A stretch of 28,119 nucleotides of DNA from CAIOSQ01 sp044359885 (lineage in GTDB: Bacteria; Pseudomonadota; Alphaproteobacteria; CACIAM-22H2), in the NCBI GenBank assembly GCA_044359885.1, contig JBIKLI010000016.1, forward strand, positions 1 to 28,119, read 5' to 3'. Each line of letters opens with the position of its first letter. The first letter of the stretch is position 1. This document shows, piece after piece, positions 6,726-14,371 of the stretch. The position numbers were made by a program, and so were the translations under genes. Below the pieces are notes generated by a model. That model was not told the DNA's origin and made no database searches. It saw only the letters and a list, made by a program, of their open reading frames with translations.

Positions 6726-7976
6726 ATGTGGATCCTTGACCCGGCACTCTCGTGGCTCGACGCGTCGCGGCGGCGCGATTTCGCGCTGTTCTTCTGCGCG
6801 CGCGGGCTGGTCGCGTTCGCGGCCCAGATCCAGACCGTCGCGGTCGGCTGGCAGGTCTACGACATGACCGGCGACGTGATGGCGCTCGGCTATGTCGGGC
6901 TCGCGCTGTTCCTGCCGGTGGTGGTCTGCAGCCTGCCCGCCGGCGACGCCGCCGACCGTTTCGACCGGCGGCGGGTGATCGCGCTCAGCTACGTGGTGCA
7001 GACCGCCGGCGCCGCGACGCTGGCGGCGCTGGCGCTGGCGCAGATCGAGGCGACCGCGCCCTTCTACGCCACGCTGGTCGCCATCGGCGCGGCGCGCGCG
7101 CTGTCCGGTCCCGCCCAGCAATCCTTCCTGCCGCTGCTGGTGCCGCGCGAGGCGCTGGCGCGCGCCGTCGCCTGGACCAGCTCGGCCTTCAAGATCGCCC
7201 TGATCTGCGGGCCGGCGCTGGGCGGGGCGCTGCTGGTCGTGGGGCCGCAGGCCGCGTTCGGGACCGCGGCGCTGGCGCTGGCGGCGGCGCTGGCGACCGT
7301 CGCGTCGATCCGCACCGCCGGGCGCAGCGCGCCCGAGGCGGTCGAGGAAGGCTCGCGCTGGCGGCGGCTGGTGCTGGGCGTCGACTATGTGCGTCGCCAT
7401 CCGATCGTGCTGGGTGCGATGTCGCTCGACCTCTTCGCGGTGCTGCTGGGCGGTGCGGCCGCGCTGCTGCCGGTCTATGCCAAGGACATCCTGATGGTCG
7501 GGCCGGAGGGGCTGGGCGCGATGCGCAGCGCGCTCGCCGCCGGCGGCATGGCGATGGCGGCCTATCTGGGCTGGCGACCGATCGAGCGGCGGGTCGGCAT
7601 ACGGCTGCTGGTCGCGGTGGCGTGCTTCGGCGTCGCCACGATCGTGCTCGGCCTGTCGACCTCGTTCGCGCTGTCGCTCGTGGCGCTCGCGGCGATGGGC
7701 GCCGCCGACATGGTCAGCATGGTCGTGCGCCAGACCGTCATCCAGCTGGCGACGCCCGATCGCATGCGCGGGCGCGTCTCGAGCGTCAACCTGTTCTGCG
7801 TCGGCGCCTCCAACGAACTCGGCGACTTCGAATCCGGTCTGGTCGCCGCCTGGACCGGCGTCGTGCCGGCCGTTGTCATCGGCGGCGCCGGCACGCTGGC
7901 GGTGGTCGGGATCTGGTCCTGGGCATTCCCCGCGCTGCGCCGCCTCGACCGCTTCGCCGACGCCGCGGCGCGCTGA
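6726..7976 (+). CDS. MFS transporter, EntS-like (MFS_3) exporter
   Basis: A 416-aa major facilitator protein with about 12 hydrophobic helices. Helix 1 includes ARGLVAFAAQIQTVAVGWQVYDMTGDVMALGYVGLALFLP, followed by the A-like motif GDAADRFDRRRVIALS in the helix 2-3 loop. The second half begins about residue 215 (GVDYVRRHPIVLGAMSLDLFAVLLGGAAALLP). The NDxxGRV-like segment near the end of the second half is RMRGRVSSVNLF. This is the arrangement of the MFS_3 group (enterobactin exporter EntS and relatives), which export siderophores or drugs; the cargo is unknown. The ATG at 6726 was chosen because upstream in-frame codons fall in the repeat element and give an implausible Gly/Pro-rich leader. 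The gene ends inside a palindrome shared with the convergent lipoprotein gene. Confidence 0.9.
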   Translation: MWILDPALSWLDASRRRDFALFFCARGLVAFAAQIQTVAVGWQVYDMTGDVMALGYVGLALFLPVVVCSLPAGDAADRFDRRRVIALSYVVQTAGAATLAALALAQIEATAPFYATLVAIGAARALSGPAQQSFLPLLVPREALARAVAWTSSAFKIALICGPALGGALLVVGPQAAFGTAALALAAALATVASIRTAGRSAPEAVEEGSRWRRLVLGVDYVRRHPIVLGAMSLDLFAVLLGGAAALLPVYAKDILMVGPEGLGAMRSALAAGGMAMAAYLGWRPIERRVGIRLLVAVACFGVATIVLGLSTSFALSLVALAAMGAADMVSMVVRQTVIQLATPDRMRGRVSSVNLFCVGASNELGDFESGLVAAWTGVVPAVVIGGAGTLAVVGIWSWAFPALRRLDRFADAAAR

Positions 7977-7991
7977 GCGGCGCTCAGCGCG
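7969..7991. terminator. Bidirectional hairpin containing both stop codons
   Basis: CGCGCTGAGC (7969-7978) and GCTCAGCGCG (7982-7991) form a perfect 10-bp stem around a GGC loop. The MFS stop TGA is at 7974-7976 in the left arm, and the lipoprotein stop (TCA on this strand) at 7984-7986 in the right arm. There is no T-run on either side, so this is not a classical intrinsic terminator. It may act as a 3'-end stabiliser or pause site for both convergent transcripts. Confidence 0.55.
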
Positions 7992-8499
7992 GCTGCACCC
8001 GCCACTGGCCGTCGGGGGCGCGGCAGGCGGTGCCATAGCCCTGCTGGGTCTGGCCGCCGACCGTGATCGTCTGCTGGAACTCGCGGCAATAATCGCCCCC
8101 CGAACTCTGGCCCTCGCGCACCGCGACGACGCTGCCGCGATTGCCGGTGTCCGGATTGACCCAGGTGATCGGCTCGCCCATCGGCGCGGCCGCCGCGCGA
8201 TAGGTCGCGCGCTGCGCATGGCCCTGGTCGGCGCGGTCGAGCGAGCGGCCGACGCCGCTGCCGATCATCGCGCCCAGCAGGCTGCCGCCGACGGCGCCGA
8301 GCAGCTGGGTCTTCGAGCCCTGGCCGATCGCCCCGTTCCGGCCGCCGAAGATCGCGCCGCCCGCGGCCGCGCCGCCGAGCCCGCCCAGCACCGTGCCCAT
8401 GGTCGACTTGTTGAACCCGAACTCGCCGGGCTCGCCGCCGCCCGCGCAGCCGGCCAGAATCAGGGCCGCGGCGGACAGGGACAGGATCGCGTTGCGCAT
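7984..8499 (-). CDS. Glycine-zipper outer-membrane lipoprotein, 17-kDa antigen-like
   Basis: A 171-aa lipoprotein. The signal peptide ends in the lipobox L15-A16-G17-C18, so it should be lipidated and membrane anchored. Residues about 33-90 (STMGTVLGGLGGAAAGGAIFGG ... LLGAVGGSLLGAMIGSGVGRSLD) are a glycine-zipper two-helix domain as in rickettsial 17-kDa surface antigen and SlyB-like proteins. The C-terminal part (about 105-171; WVNPDTGNRGSV ... YCREFQQTITVGGQTQQGYGTACR) matches the RT0821/Lpp0805-type surface domain, with two Cys that could pair. The role is probably envelope structure. The GGAGGAG ribosome site just upstream supports the ATG at 8497-8499. It is transcribed alone, convergent with the MFS gene. 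Confidence 0.9.
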   Translation of the reverse strand: MRNAILSLSAAALILAGCAGGGEPGEFGFNKSTMGTVLGGLGGAAAGGAIFGGRNGAIGQGSKTQLLGAVGGSLLGAMIGSGVGRSLDRADQGHAQRATYRAAAAPMGEPITWVNPDTGNRGSVVAVREGQSSGGDYCREFQQTITVGGQTQQGYGTACRAPDGQWRVQPR

Positions 8500-8880
8500 C
8501 TCGCTCCTCCGAAGCCGGCGCGAGCATCGCCCGGCGCAGATGAAACGACGCAGCCGGCCGCGCTATTCCGCCCGATCCCGCCGGAGCCGGCGCTGGCGCC
8601 TGACCCCGTCCGGCCCGGCTCGCTGCGTAGCCCCCGCTCCAGCAGCATCTCGAACTTCATCCTGTGCAGTCCTTGGAGCAGGTCCGTCCAGCCCATCCCC
8701 GATTCCCCTCGGAGCAGTTCCGATGCCGGACAGATCGCGCGCTCCAAAAAGCGGACAACTCACGCGCTACCGACACCGCGCCGGGGTCGCGTTGCGCAAG
8801 CCATGGCGGCCACATAATCTCGCTCGCGACGAGGGGGCGCGCCTGCATCGACGACGCGCAGCGCCGCGCAGGAGAGGCCG
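8500..8880. other. 381-base gene-free stretch with a decayed insertion sequence
   Basis: No convincing intact gene lies here. The middle holds the IS-like remnant described at 8630-8757. CTGACCCC at 8600-8607 is half of the dispersed palindrome core. The final bases carry AGGAGAGG, the ribosome site for the gene starting at 8881. The rest shows no structure I can name. Confidence 0.6.
8630..8757 (-). mobile_element. Remnant of an ISNCY-like insertion sequence (transposase start and left end)
   Basis: On the minus strand, an ATG at 8696-8694 begins about 22 codons reading MGWTDLLQ..HRMKFEMLLERG. From memory this resembles the N-terminus of ISNCY-family transposases common in alphaproteobacteria (typically M-x-GWTDLLQE-x-RRM-x-FEE). 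The similarity stops at about 8630 and the rest of the transposase is absent. Upstream of the ATG on the same strand are two TGTCCG-N5/6-GGA units (TGTCCG at 8757-8752 and 8732-8727), 25 bases apart, which could be terminal binding sites. The identification rests on a short match and needs a database comparison. Confidence 0.45.
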
Positions 8881-9909
8881 ATGGCAGCCCAGACGAACAT
8901 CCCCGTGATCTGCTACGACATGCAGGCCGTCAGTCGTTTCTTCCGCTCCTGCGCGCTGGCCATCGCCATCCAGCACACCACGCGCTCGGAATGGCAGACC
9001 TACCGGGACAGCAAGGTCCTGAACGCCGTCTACAAGGTGCTGTTCTGGAAGGAACCCCCGGGCCTCGTCGAAGTGCGCACGGGGGCCCACGCCGATATCG
9101 AGCGCCGCACGGACGAGCTGCACGAGAAGTTCCTGCTCGCCTTCATCCGGCGCCTGGCCGAGCAGGGTCCGGCATCCGCGCACAGGCATATCGAGGAGAT
9201 CGCGGGGCTGCGGACCTACGCGCGCGAGGCGGTCCGCGACGTCTTTGCCCAGGCCGCCAGCATCAACAGCGAGGTGATCGGCACCACACAGCGGGCGATC
9301 ACCGACCTGGCGCGGATAAAGCTGGGTGCGCAGGTCGGCGTCGCCGTGCTCGGCAGCGTGGCCGGCATCGCCTTCGTGTCTGCCGCCGCCAGCGGTGCGA
9401 CGGCAGGCGCGGGGCTGACGATCCTCGGCATCGAGGCTGGAACCACCGGGACGGGTTTCGCCGTCGCGGGCGCCGGACACTCGATCACGCATTCGCTGAT
9501 CAAGACCTGGGAGGACGCGCCGACCGCACAGGTCGCGGGCGTCGTCTGGGAGACGGGAAAGGCCGCCGCCAGCGAGATCGGCGGACATGTCGCCGGTCAG
9601 CAGCTCGAATACGCGCTGCAGGGCGCCGCGAAGTCCCGGCACATCATCCGTTCCGCGCAAGGCGAGATCGACAAATACGCCGCACGGCTCGCCCAGGAGG
9701 GCCTGAAGAAGAAGGCGGCGGCGAAGGCAACGAACATCGTCGCGGCGCGGACCGCCCAGATCGGCGTCCAGAAGGCCGCGCTGGAGAAGTTCGGCCAGGC
9801 CGCGACCCTCGCCGCAGGCGTGGGCAAGGCGATACCGGTCCTGTTCGCGGCATGGGACATATGGGACGCGGTCGGCGACTACCGGGAAACGACCGATCCC
9901 AAGCGATGA
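8881..9909 (+). CDS. Orphan hypothetical protein with Gly/Ala-rich hydrophobic core
   Basis: I do not recognise this 342-aa protein. No signal peptide is visible. Residues 1-60 are mixed, with FFRSCALAIAIQ and NAVYKVLFW segments. Residues 65-145 are charged and likely helical. Residues about 148-205 are strongly Gly/Ala-rich and hydrophobic (GAQVGVAVLGSVAGIAFVSAAASG...), able to form one or two membrane hairpins. Residues 240-300 are a Lys/Ala/Gln-rich helical region, and 305-331 a second hydrophobic stretch ending AIPVLFAAWDIWDAVGDY. A good AGGAGAGG ribosome site precedes the ATG. It stands alone between an IS remnant and a decayed region and contains some AT-rich codons (ATA) that are rare in the neighbours, so recent acquisition is plausible. 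A membrane-active or toxin-like protein is possible but unproven. Confidence 0.75.
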   Translation: MAAQTNIPVICYDMQAVSRFFRSCALAIAIQHTTRSEWQTYRDSKVLNAVYKVLFWKEPPGLVEVRTGAHADIERRTDELHEKFLLAFIRRLAEQGPASAHRHIEEIAGLRTYAREAVRDVFAQAASINSEVIGTTQRAITDLARIKLGAQVGVAVLGSVAGIAFVSAAASGATAGAGLTILGIEAGTTGTGFAVAGAGHSITHSLIKTWEDAPTAQVAGVVWETGKAAASEIGGHVAGQQLEYALQGAAKSRHIIRSAQGEIDKYAARLAQEGLKKKAAAKATNIVAARTAQIGVQKAALEKFGQAATLAAGVGKAIPVLFAAWDIWDAVGDYRETTDPKR

Positions 9910-9951
9910 GACGCCGCCGGGCGCGAAGCCGACGCCCGCGACACGCAGCAT

Positions 9952-10177
9952 TCATGACCTTCGGTCGGCGGCGGCCGGCAGGAACATCGGCCGCTCGAGC
10001 TGGACGGCCAGCCAGGGAGGGCCCGGCGGCGATCTGCGCGTCGGCCGGCCGCCACGCCTCGACATGGCGGATCACGAAGTCCCCCGCGATCAGGGCGTCG
10101 AGCGTCGTCGACATCGGCCCGTGCCGCCGGGCCACGCGCGCGCCGAACCGGCCGGCCTCGCGCAGCCCCTCGCGCAT
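9952..10177 (-). pseudogene. Possible small frameshifted gene remnant
   Basis: From an ATG at 10177-10175 the minus strand reads MREGLREAGRFGARVARR, then ...DALIAGDFVIRHVEAWRPAD..., which looks protein-like for this genome. A tandem GCCA-GCCA (10007-10014 on the plus strand) then shifts the frame. If one GCCA copy is removed, the reading continues LAVQLERPMFLPAAADRRS and stops at TGA 9954-9952, giving about 75 residues. Without the correction the frame runs on antisense into the orphan gene. I cannot name the family. It could also be chance coding-like sequence in GC-rich DNA. Confidence 0.28.
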
Positions 10178-10192
10178 GTCGTGACCCCAGGC

Positions 10193-10205
10193 GGGGTCAG
10201 ACCCC
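10193..10205. repeat. Dispersed palindrome GGGGTC-A-GACCCC, copy 2
   Basis: Perfect 13-base odd palindrome followed by TTCGG. A further GACCCC at 10183-10188 is inverted to its left half across an AGGC spacer. It lies 60 bases upstream of the gpmI start. Confidence 0.75.
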
Positions 10206-10265
10206 TTCGGCCGACCCCCTTCGCCCTTTGACCGGGTGGGGCGGGCGATGCAGGATGGAACGACG

Positions 10266-11855
10266 ATGAACAGCGATCTCATGCCCGTTTCCGCGCGCCG
10301 GCCCGTGGTGCTGGTGGTGCTCGATGGCTGGGGCCATCGCGACGGACCGGCGGCCGACGACGCCATCCGCGCGGCGCATACGCCGGCGATGGACGCGCTG
10401 GCCCGCGTCGCGCCGCCGGCGCTGCTGCAGGCCTCGGAGCTTCATGTCGGCCTGCCGCCGGGCCAAATGGGCAATTCCGAGGTCGGCCACACCAATCTGG
10501 GCGCCGGCCGCGTGGTGATGCAGGATCTGCCGCGCATCGACCAGGCGGTGGCCGACGGCACGCTGGCGCGCGAACCGGCGCTGGCCGCGTTCCTCGCGCG
10601 GACGCGCGAGGCCGGCGGGCGCGTGCATCTGATGGGGCTGCTGTCGCCGGGCGGCGTGCATTCCCACCAGGACCATATCGTCGCGCTGGCGCAGGCAGCG
10701 ACCGCCCAGGGCGCCGAGGTCGTCGTCCACGCCTTTCTCGACGGCCGCGACACGCCGCCGCGCAGCGCGGCCGGCTTCCTTGCCGCCTTCGCCGCAGCGC
10801 TGCCCGGCGCCGCGCGCCTGGGCAGCGTCGCCGGACGCTTCTACGCGATGGACCGCGACCAGCGCTGGGACCGCGTGGCGCTGGCCTACGACGCGATCGT
10901 CTGCGCCGAGGGCCGACCGGCGCGCGACTGGCCTGAGGCGCTGGAAGCGGCGGCGGCCGCGGGCGAGAGCGACGAATTCGTCCGTCCCACCGTGCTTGCC
11001 GGCCATGACGGGATGCGCGACGGCGACGGCGTCCTGATGGCGAATTTCCGCGCCGACCGGGCGCGCGAGATCCTGTCGGCGCTGCTGGAGCCCGATTTCT
11101 CGGGCTTCGCGCGGCCGCGCGCCGTGCGCTTCGCCGCCGCGCTGGGGATGTGCGAATACTCGGCCGCGCTGTCGGCACGCATGGCGGCGATCTATCCGCC
11201 GTCGGGTCTCGCCAACGTGCTGGGCGAGGTCGTGTCGCGCGCGGGGCTCGCCCAGCTGCGCATCGCCGAGACCGAGAAATACGCGCATGTGACCTTCTTC
11301 TTCAACGGCGGCGAGGAACGCTGCTTTCCCGGCGAGGACCGCATCATGGTGCCTTCGCCCAAGGTCGCGACCTACGACCTCGCGCCGGAGATGTCCGCGG
11401 CCGAGGTCACCGACCGGCTGGTGGCCGCGATCGACGCCGGCCGCCACGATTTCATCCTGGTGAACTACGCCAACACCGACATGGTCGGGCATACCGGCGT
11501 CTTCGACGCGGCGCGGCGCGCGGTCGAGGCGGTCGATGCCTGCCTCGCGCGGGTCGTGGCGGCGGTCGAGCGGCGCGGCGGCGCGCTGCTGGTCACGGCC
11601 GACCACGGCAACGCCGAGACGATGCGCGACCCCGAGACCGGCGAACCGCATACCGCGCACACGCTGAACCCCGTGCCGGCCCTGCTCTTCGAGGCGCCGT
11701 CGCCCGCGCGCAACGCGCCGCGCGGCCTGCGCGACGGCCGGCTCGCCGACGTGGCGCCGACCGTCCTCGAGCTGCTCGGGCTGGCGCCGCCGCCCGAGAT
11801 GACCGGCCGCTCGCTGCTGACCGGCACCGGGGCGGCCGCGCATGCGCGCGGCTGA
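10266..11855 (+). CDS. gpmI: 2,3-bisphosphoglycerate-independent phosphoglycerate mutase
   Basis: A 529-aa cytosolic metalloenzyme that interconverts 3- and 2-phosphoglycerate in glycolysis and gluconeogenesis. It has the alkaline-phosphatase-like core: metal-binding Asp20 in VVLDGWG, the phosphorylated Ser71 in MGNSEVGH, then the mobile phosphotransferase domain with DGRDTPP and NFRADRAR. The second metal cluster is NYANTDMVGHTG and TADHGNAE. Length matches the family (about 510). I chose the ATG at 10266, which has AGGA at 10252-10255 at good spacing; an ATG at 10248 or GTG at 10236 would add 6 or 10 residues. It leads the overlapping run into envC and ctpA, an arrangement common in alphaproteobacteria. 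Here its usual upstream partners (rsfS, rlmH) are absent from the window. Confidence 0.96.
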   Translation: MNSDLMPVSARRPVVLVVLDGWGHRDGPAADDAIRAAHTPAMDALARVAPPALLQASELHVGLPPGQMGNSEVGHTNLGAGRVVMQDLPRIDQAVADGTLAREPALAAFLARTREAGGRVHLMGLLSPGGVHSHQDHIVALAQAATAQGAEVVVHAFLDGRDTPPRSAAGFLAAFAAALPGAARLGSVAGRFYAMDRDQRWDRVALAYDAIVCAEGRPARDWPEALEAAAAAGESDEFVRPTVLAGHDGMRDGDGVLMANFRADRAREILSALLEPDFSGFARPRAVRFAAALGMCEYSAALSARMAAIYPPSGLANVLGEVVSRAGLAQLRIAETEKYAHVTFFFNGGEERCFPGEDRIMVPSPKVATYDLAPEMSAAEVTDRLVAAIDAGRHDFILVNYANTDMVGHTGVFDAARRAVEAVDACLARVVAAVERRGGALLVTADHGNAETMRDPETGEPHTAHTLNPVPALLFEAPSPARNAPRGLRDGRLADVAPTVLELLGLAPPPEMTGRSLLTGTGAAAHARG

Positions 11856-13044
11856 GCGCGTTCGCAAGCTTGCCCTGGGGCTGGGGCTGGCGCTGGCGCC
11901 GGCTCTGCCCGCGGCCGCGCAGGACCCGGCGGCCGACCCGCGGCAGCGCGCGCTGGAGCGGCGGCTGGAAGACCTGCAGCTTCGCGGCCGGCTGCTGATC
12001 CAGGACCGCGCCGCGCTGGAACGCGAATTGTCGCGGCTGCAGGAGGAACTGGTGCTCGCCGCGGCCCGGCTGCGCGGGATCGAGCAGGCGCTGCCCGCGC
12101 GCGCGGCGCAGCGCGACCGGCTGGAGGCGCGCCTCGCCGACACCGCCGCGGCGCTGGACGCGCAACGCGCCCGCCTGGCCCAGGCGACCCTGGCGCTGGA
12201 ACGCGCGACGCGGCTGCCGGCCGAGACGCTGATGCTGCGCGAACGCGCGCCGCTCGACGCCGCGCGCACGACGCGGCTGCTCGCCGGCGCGGTCCCCGCG
12301 CTCGAGGCGCAAGCGCGCGCGTTCGCCGCGGAGATCGCGACGCTGGCTGCGGCGCGCGCCGAGCTCGATGCCGAGGACGCAGCGCTCGGCGCGGCGCGCG
12401 CCGAGCTCGACGCCGGGCGTGCGCGGCTGGAGGCGATGGTCGCGCGGCGCGGCCAGCTGGTGGCCGCGATCGATACCGAGCGCGCGGCGCTGGCGCTGCG
12501 CGCCGGGGCGCTTGGGCGCGAGGCGCTGGCGCGGCGCGAGAGCCAGACCCGCACGGCGTCGCGCCGGCGCGACGCGGCCGAGGCGCGCGCGGCGGCGCAG
12601 GCGGCCGAGGCCGCCACGGCCGCGCTCGCCCGGCCCTTCGCCGAGGCCCGGGGCCGCGCGCTGCCGCCCGTCGCGGGCGCTTTGCGCGCCGGCTGGGGCG
12701 ATGCCGAAGGCAACGGCCGGCAGCGGCGCGGGCTGACCTATGCCGCCGCCCCCGGGACGACCGTGGTCGCGCCCTGGCACGGCATGGTCGCCTATGCCGG
12801 ACCGTTCCGCGGCTACGGCACGATCTTGATCGTCGAAAGCGGCGACGGATATCATTGGTTCATCGCGGGTCTCGGCCGGCTGGACGTGGTCCAGGGACAG
12901 CCGGTGCTGGCCGGCGAACCGCTGGGGCGCGCGGCGGCGGCTGGCGGCGGAGACGCGACGATCTACGTCGAGTTGCGGCGGAACGGCCAGCCGGTCGATC
13001 CCGGACCGTGGCTCGCGGCGCCGAATGGAAGGATGACCGGATGA
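11842..13044 (+). CDS. EnvC-like murein hydrolase activator (coiled coil plus degenerate M23 domain)
   Basis: A 400-aa secreted protein. The signal peptide spans residues about 1-26 (LALGLGLALAPALPAAAQ). Residues about 33-270 are Arg/Ala/Leu/Glu-rich heptad sequence, a long coiled coil. Residues about 285-395 are a LytM/M23 domain (RGLTYAAAPGTTVVAPW, YAGPFRGYGTILIVESG, YVELRRNGQPVDP). The zinc ligands of active M23 peptidases (the H-x3-D and H-x-H sets) are not present at the expected places. It should therefore act like EnvC, activating periplasmic amidases for septal peptidoglycan splitting rather than cutting itself. The ATG overlaps the end of gpmI by 14 bases, and the stop overlaps the ctpA start as ATGA, so the three are translationally linked. 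Confidence 0.9.
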   Translation: MRAAERVRKLALGLGLALAPALPAAAQDPAADPRQRALERRLEDLQLRGRLLIQDRAALERELSRLQEELVLAAARLRGIEQALPARAAQRDRLEARLADTAAALDAQRARLAQATLALERATRLPAETLMLRERAPLDAARTTRLLAGAVPALEAQARAFAAEIATLAAARAELDAEDAALGAARAELDAGRARLEAMVARRGQLVAAIDTERAALALRAGALGREALARRESQTRTASRRRDAAEARAAAQAAEAATAALARPFAEARGRALPPVAGALRAGWGDAEGNGRQRRGLTYAAAPGTTVVAPWHGMVAYAGPFRGYGTILIVESGDGYHWFIAGLGRLDVVQGQPVLAGEPLGRAAAAGGGDATIYVELRRNGQPVDPGPWLAAPNGRMTG

Positions 13045-14360
13045 CGTTTCGTTTCAAGGCAGCAGCCCTCGGCCTCGCCGCCATGCTTGCCCTGCCCGTC
13101 GCCGCCCCGGCGCAGACCAACACCACCGAGACCTACCGGCTCATCAACCTGTTCGGCGAGGTGCTCGACCGCATCCGCACCGACTATGTCGAGGGCGTGG
13201 ACGAGCGCAAGCTGATCGAGGACGCGATCAACGGCATGCTCACCTCGCTCGATCCGCATTCGAGCTACATGAGCGCGCGCAGCTTCCGCGACATGCAGGT
13301 GCAGACCCGCGGCGAGTTCGGCGGGCTGGGCATCGAGGTCACGATGGAGAACGGCTTCGTCAAGGTCGTCTCGCCCATCGACGACACGCCGGCGGCGCGC
13401 GCGGGCCTCAGGCCCGGCGACTTCATCACCCAGATCGACAACGACGCGGTGCTGGGGCTGACGCTGCAGGAAGCGGTCGAGAAGATGCGCGGCCCCGTCA
13501 ATTCCAACATCAAGCTGATGATCCGTCGCGGCGGCGCCGACCCGTTCGAGGTCACGCTGACCCGCGCCGTCATCCGCGTGCAGTCGGTGCGCAGCCGGGT
13601 CGAGGGCGAACTCGGCTATATCCGGATCACGTCCTTCACCGAGCAGACCGAGAGCGGAGTGCGCAACGCGATCGACCGGATCCGCCAGCAGACCGGCAAC
13701 AGGCTGAAGGGCATCGTGCTCGACATGCGCAACAATCCGGGCGGGCTGCTCGACCAGGCGATCTCGGTCTCCGACATCTTCCTCGACAAGGGCGAGATCG
13801 TCTCCACCCGCGGCCGGCGCAGCGACGACGCGCAGCGCTTCAACGCCAAGCCCGGAGACGTGCTGAACGGGCTGCCGGTCGTGGTGCTGATCAACGGCGG
13901 CTCGGCCTCGGCGTCGGAGATCGTGGCCGGCGCGCTCCAGGATCACCGCCGCGGCATCGTGCTGGGCACGAAATCCTTCGGCAAGGGCTCGGTCCAGACC
14001 ATCATGCCGATGGGCAACCAGGGTGCCATCCGCCTGACCACGGCGCGCTACTACACGCCGTCCGGGCGCTCGATCCAGGGCCAGGGCATCGACCCGGACA
14101 TCGTCGTCGAGCCGGCGCGGCTGGAGCGCGTCGACCAGCCGCGCGGCCGCCGCGAGGCCGATCTGCGCGGCTCGCTGCGCAACGACCAGACGCAAGGGCA
14201 GGGGCAACCGCAGGCGCAGCCGCAGGGCCAGCAGCCCCAAGGCCAGCAGCCGGGCGGCGAGTCGCCCGCGCCGGCCGAGGGCGCGGAGGACTACCAACTG
14301 CAGCGGGCCTTCGACCTGCTGCGCGGTCTCGCGCTGTACAACCAGCGCACCGGCAACTGA
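13041..14360 (+). CDS. ctpA: S41-family C-terminal processing protease
   Basis: A 439-aa periplasmic serine protease. The signal peptide is residues about 1-24 (ending PVAAPAQ). A cap region includes DPHSSYMS. The PDZ domain spans about 90-175 (FGGLGIEV, SPIDDTPAARAGLRPGDFITQID). The protease core carries LDMRNNPGGLL and the Ser-Lys dyad at S290 (GGSASAS) and K315 (SFGKGSVQT). Tail-specific proteases of this type trim envelope proteins and peptidoglycan hydrolases; adjacency to an EnvC-type activator suits a role in cell-wall turnover. After the core comes a Gln/Gly/Pro-rich linker (about 383-407), then a short helix EDYQLQRAFDLLRGLALYNQ. The ATG at 13041 overlaps the envC stop by four bases. 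Confidence 0.95.
   Translation: MTFRFKAAALGLAAMLALPVAAPAQTNTTETYRLINLFGEVLDRIRTDYVEGVDERKLIEDAINGMLTSLDPHSSYMSARSFRDMQVQTRGEFGGLGIEVTMENGFVKVVSPIDDTPAARAGLRPGDFITQIDNDAVLGLTLQEAVEKMRGPVNSNIKLMIRRGGADPFEVTLTRAVIRVQSVRSRVEGELGYIRITSFTEQTESGVRNAIDRIRQQTGNRLKGIVLDMRNNPGGLLDQAISVSDIFLDKGEIVSTRGRRSDDAQRFNAKPGDVLNGLPVVVLINGGSASASEIVAGALQDHRRGIVLGTKSFGKGSVQTIMPMGNQGAIRLTTARYYTPSGRSIQGQGIDPDIVVEPARLERVDQPRGRREADLRGSLRNDQTQGQGQPQAQPQGQQPQGQQPGGESPAPAEGAEDYQLQRAFDLLRGLALYNQRTGN
14191..14262 (+). repeat. Low-complexity CAG/GGC-rich tract encoding a Gln-Gly-Pro linker
   Basis: Degenerate CAGGGCCAGCAGCC-type units recur within ctpA and encode runs such as QGQQPQGQQPGG. The length of such tracts is prone to change by slippage. 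It separates the protease core from a terminal helix. Confidence 0.7.
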
Positions 14361-14371
14361 CGTCGCGCGCC

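Larger units (their letters stand above)
9910..10265. other. 356-base stretch without an intact gene
   Basis: It holds the possible frameshifted remnant at 9952-10177 on the minus strand and palindrome copy 2 at 10193-10205. Near the end, AGGA at 10252-10255 is the ribosome site of gpmI. No clear promoter hexamers are visible. Confidence 0.5.

Noticed and set aside
10197..12713. 838-codon minus-strand frame opposite gpmI and envC
   Set aside because: Ser/Arg/Ala low-complexity shadow with no domain; gpmI and envC are certain.
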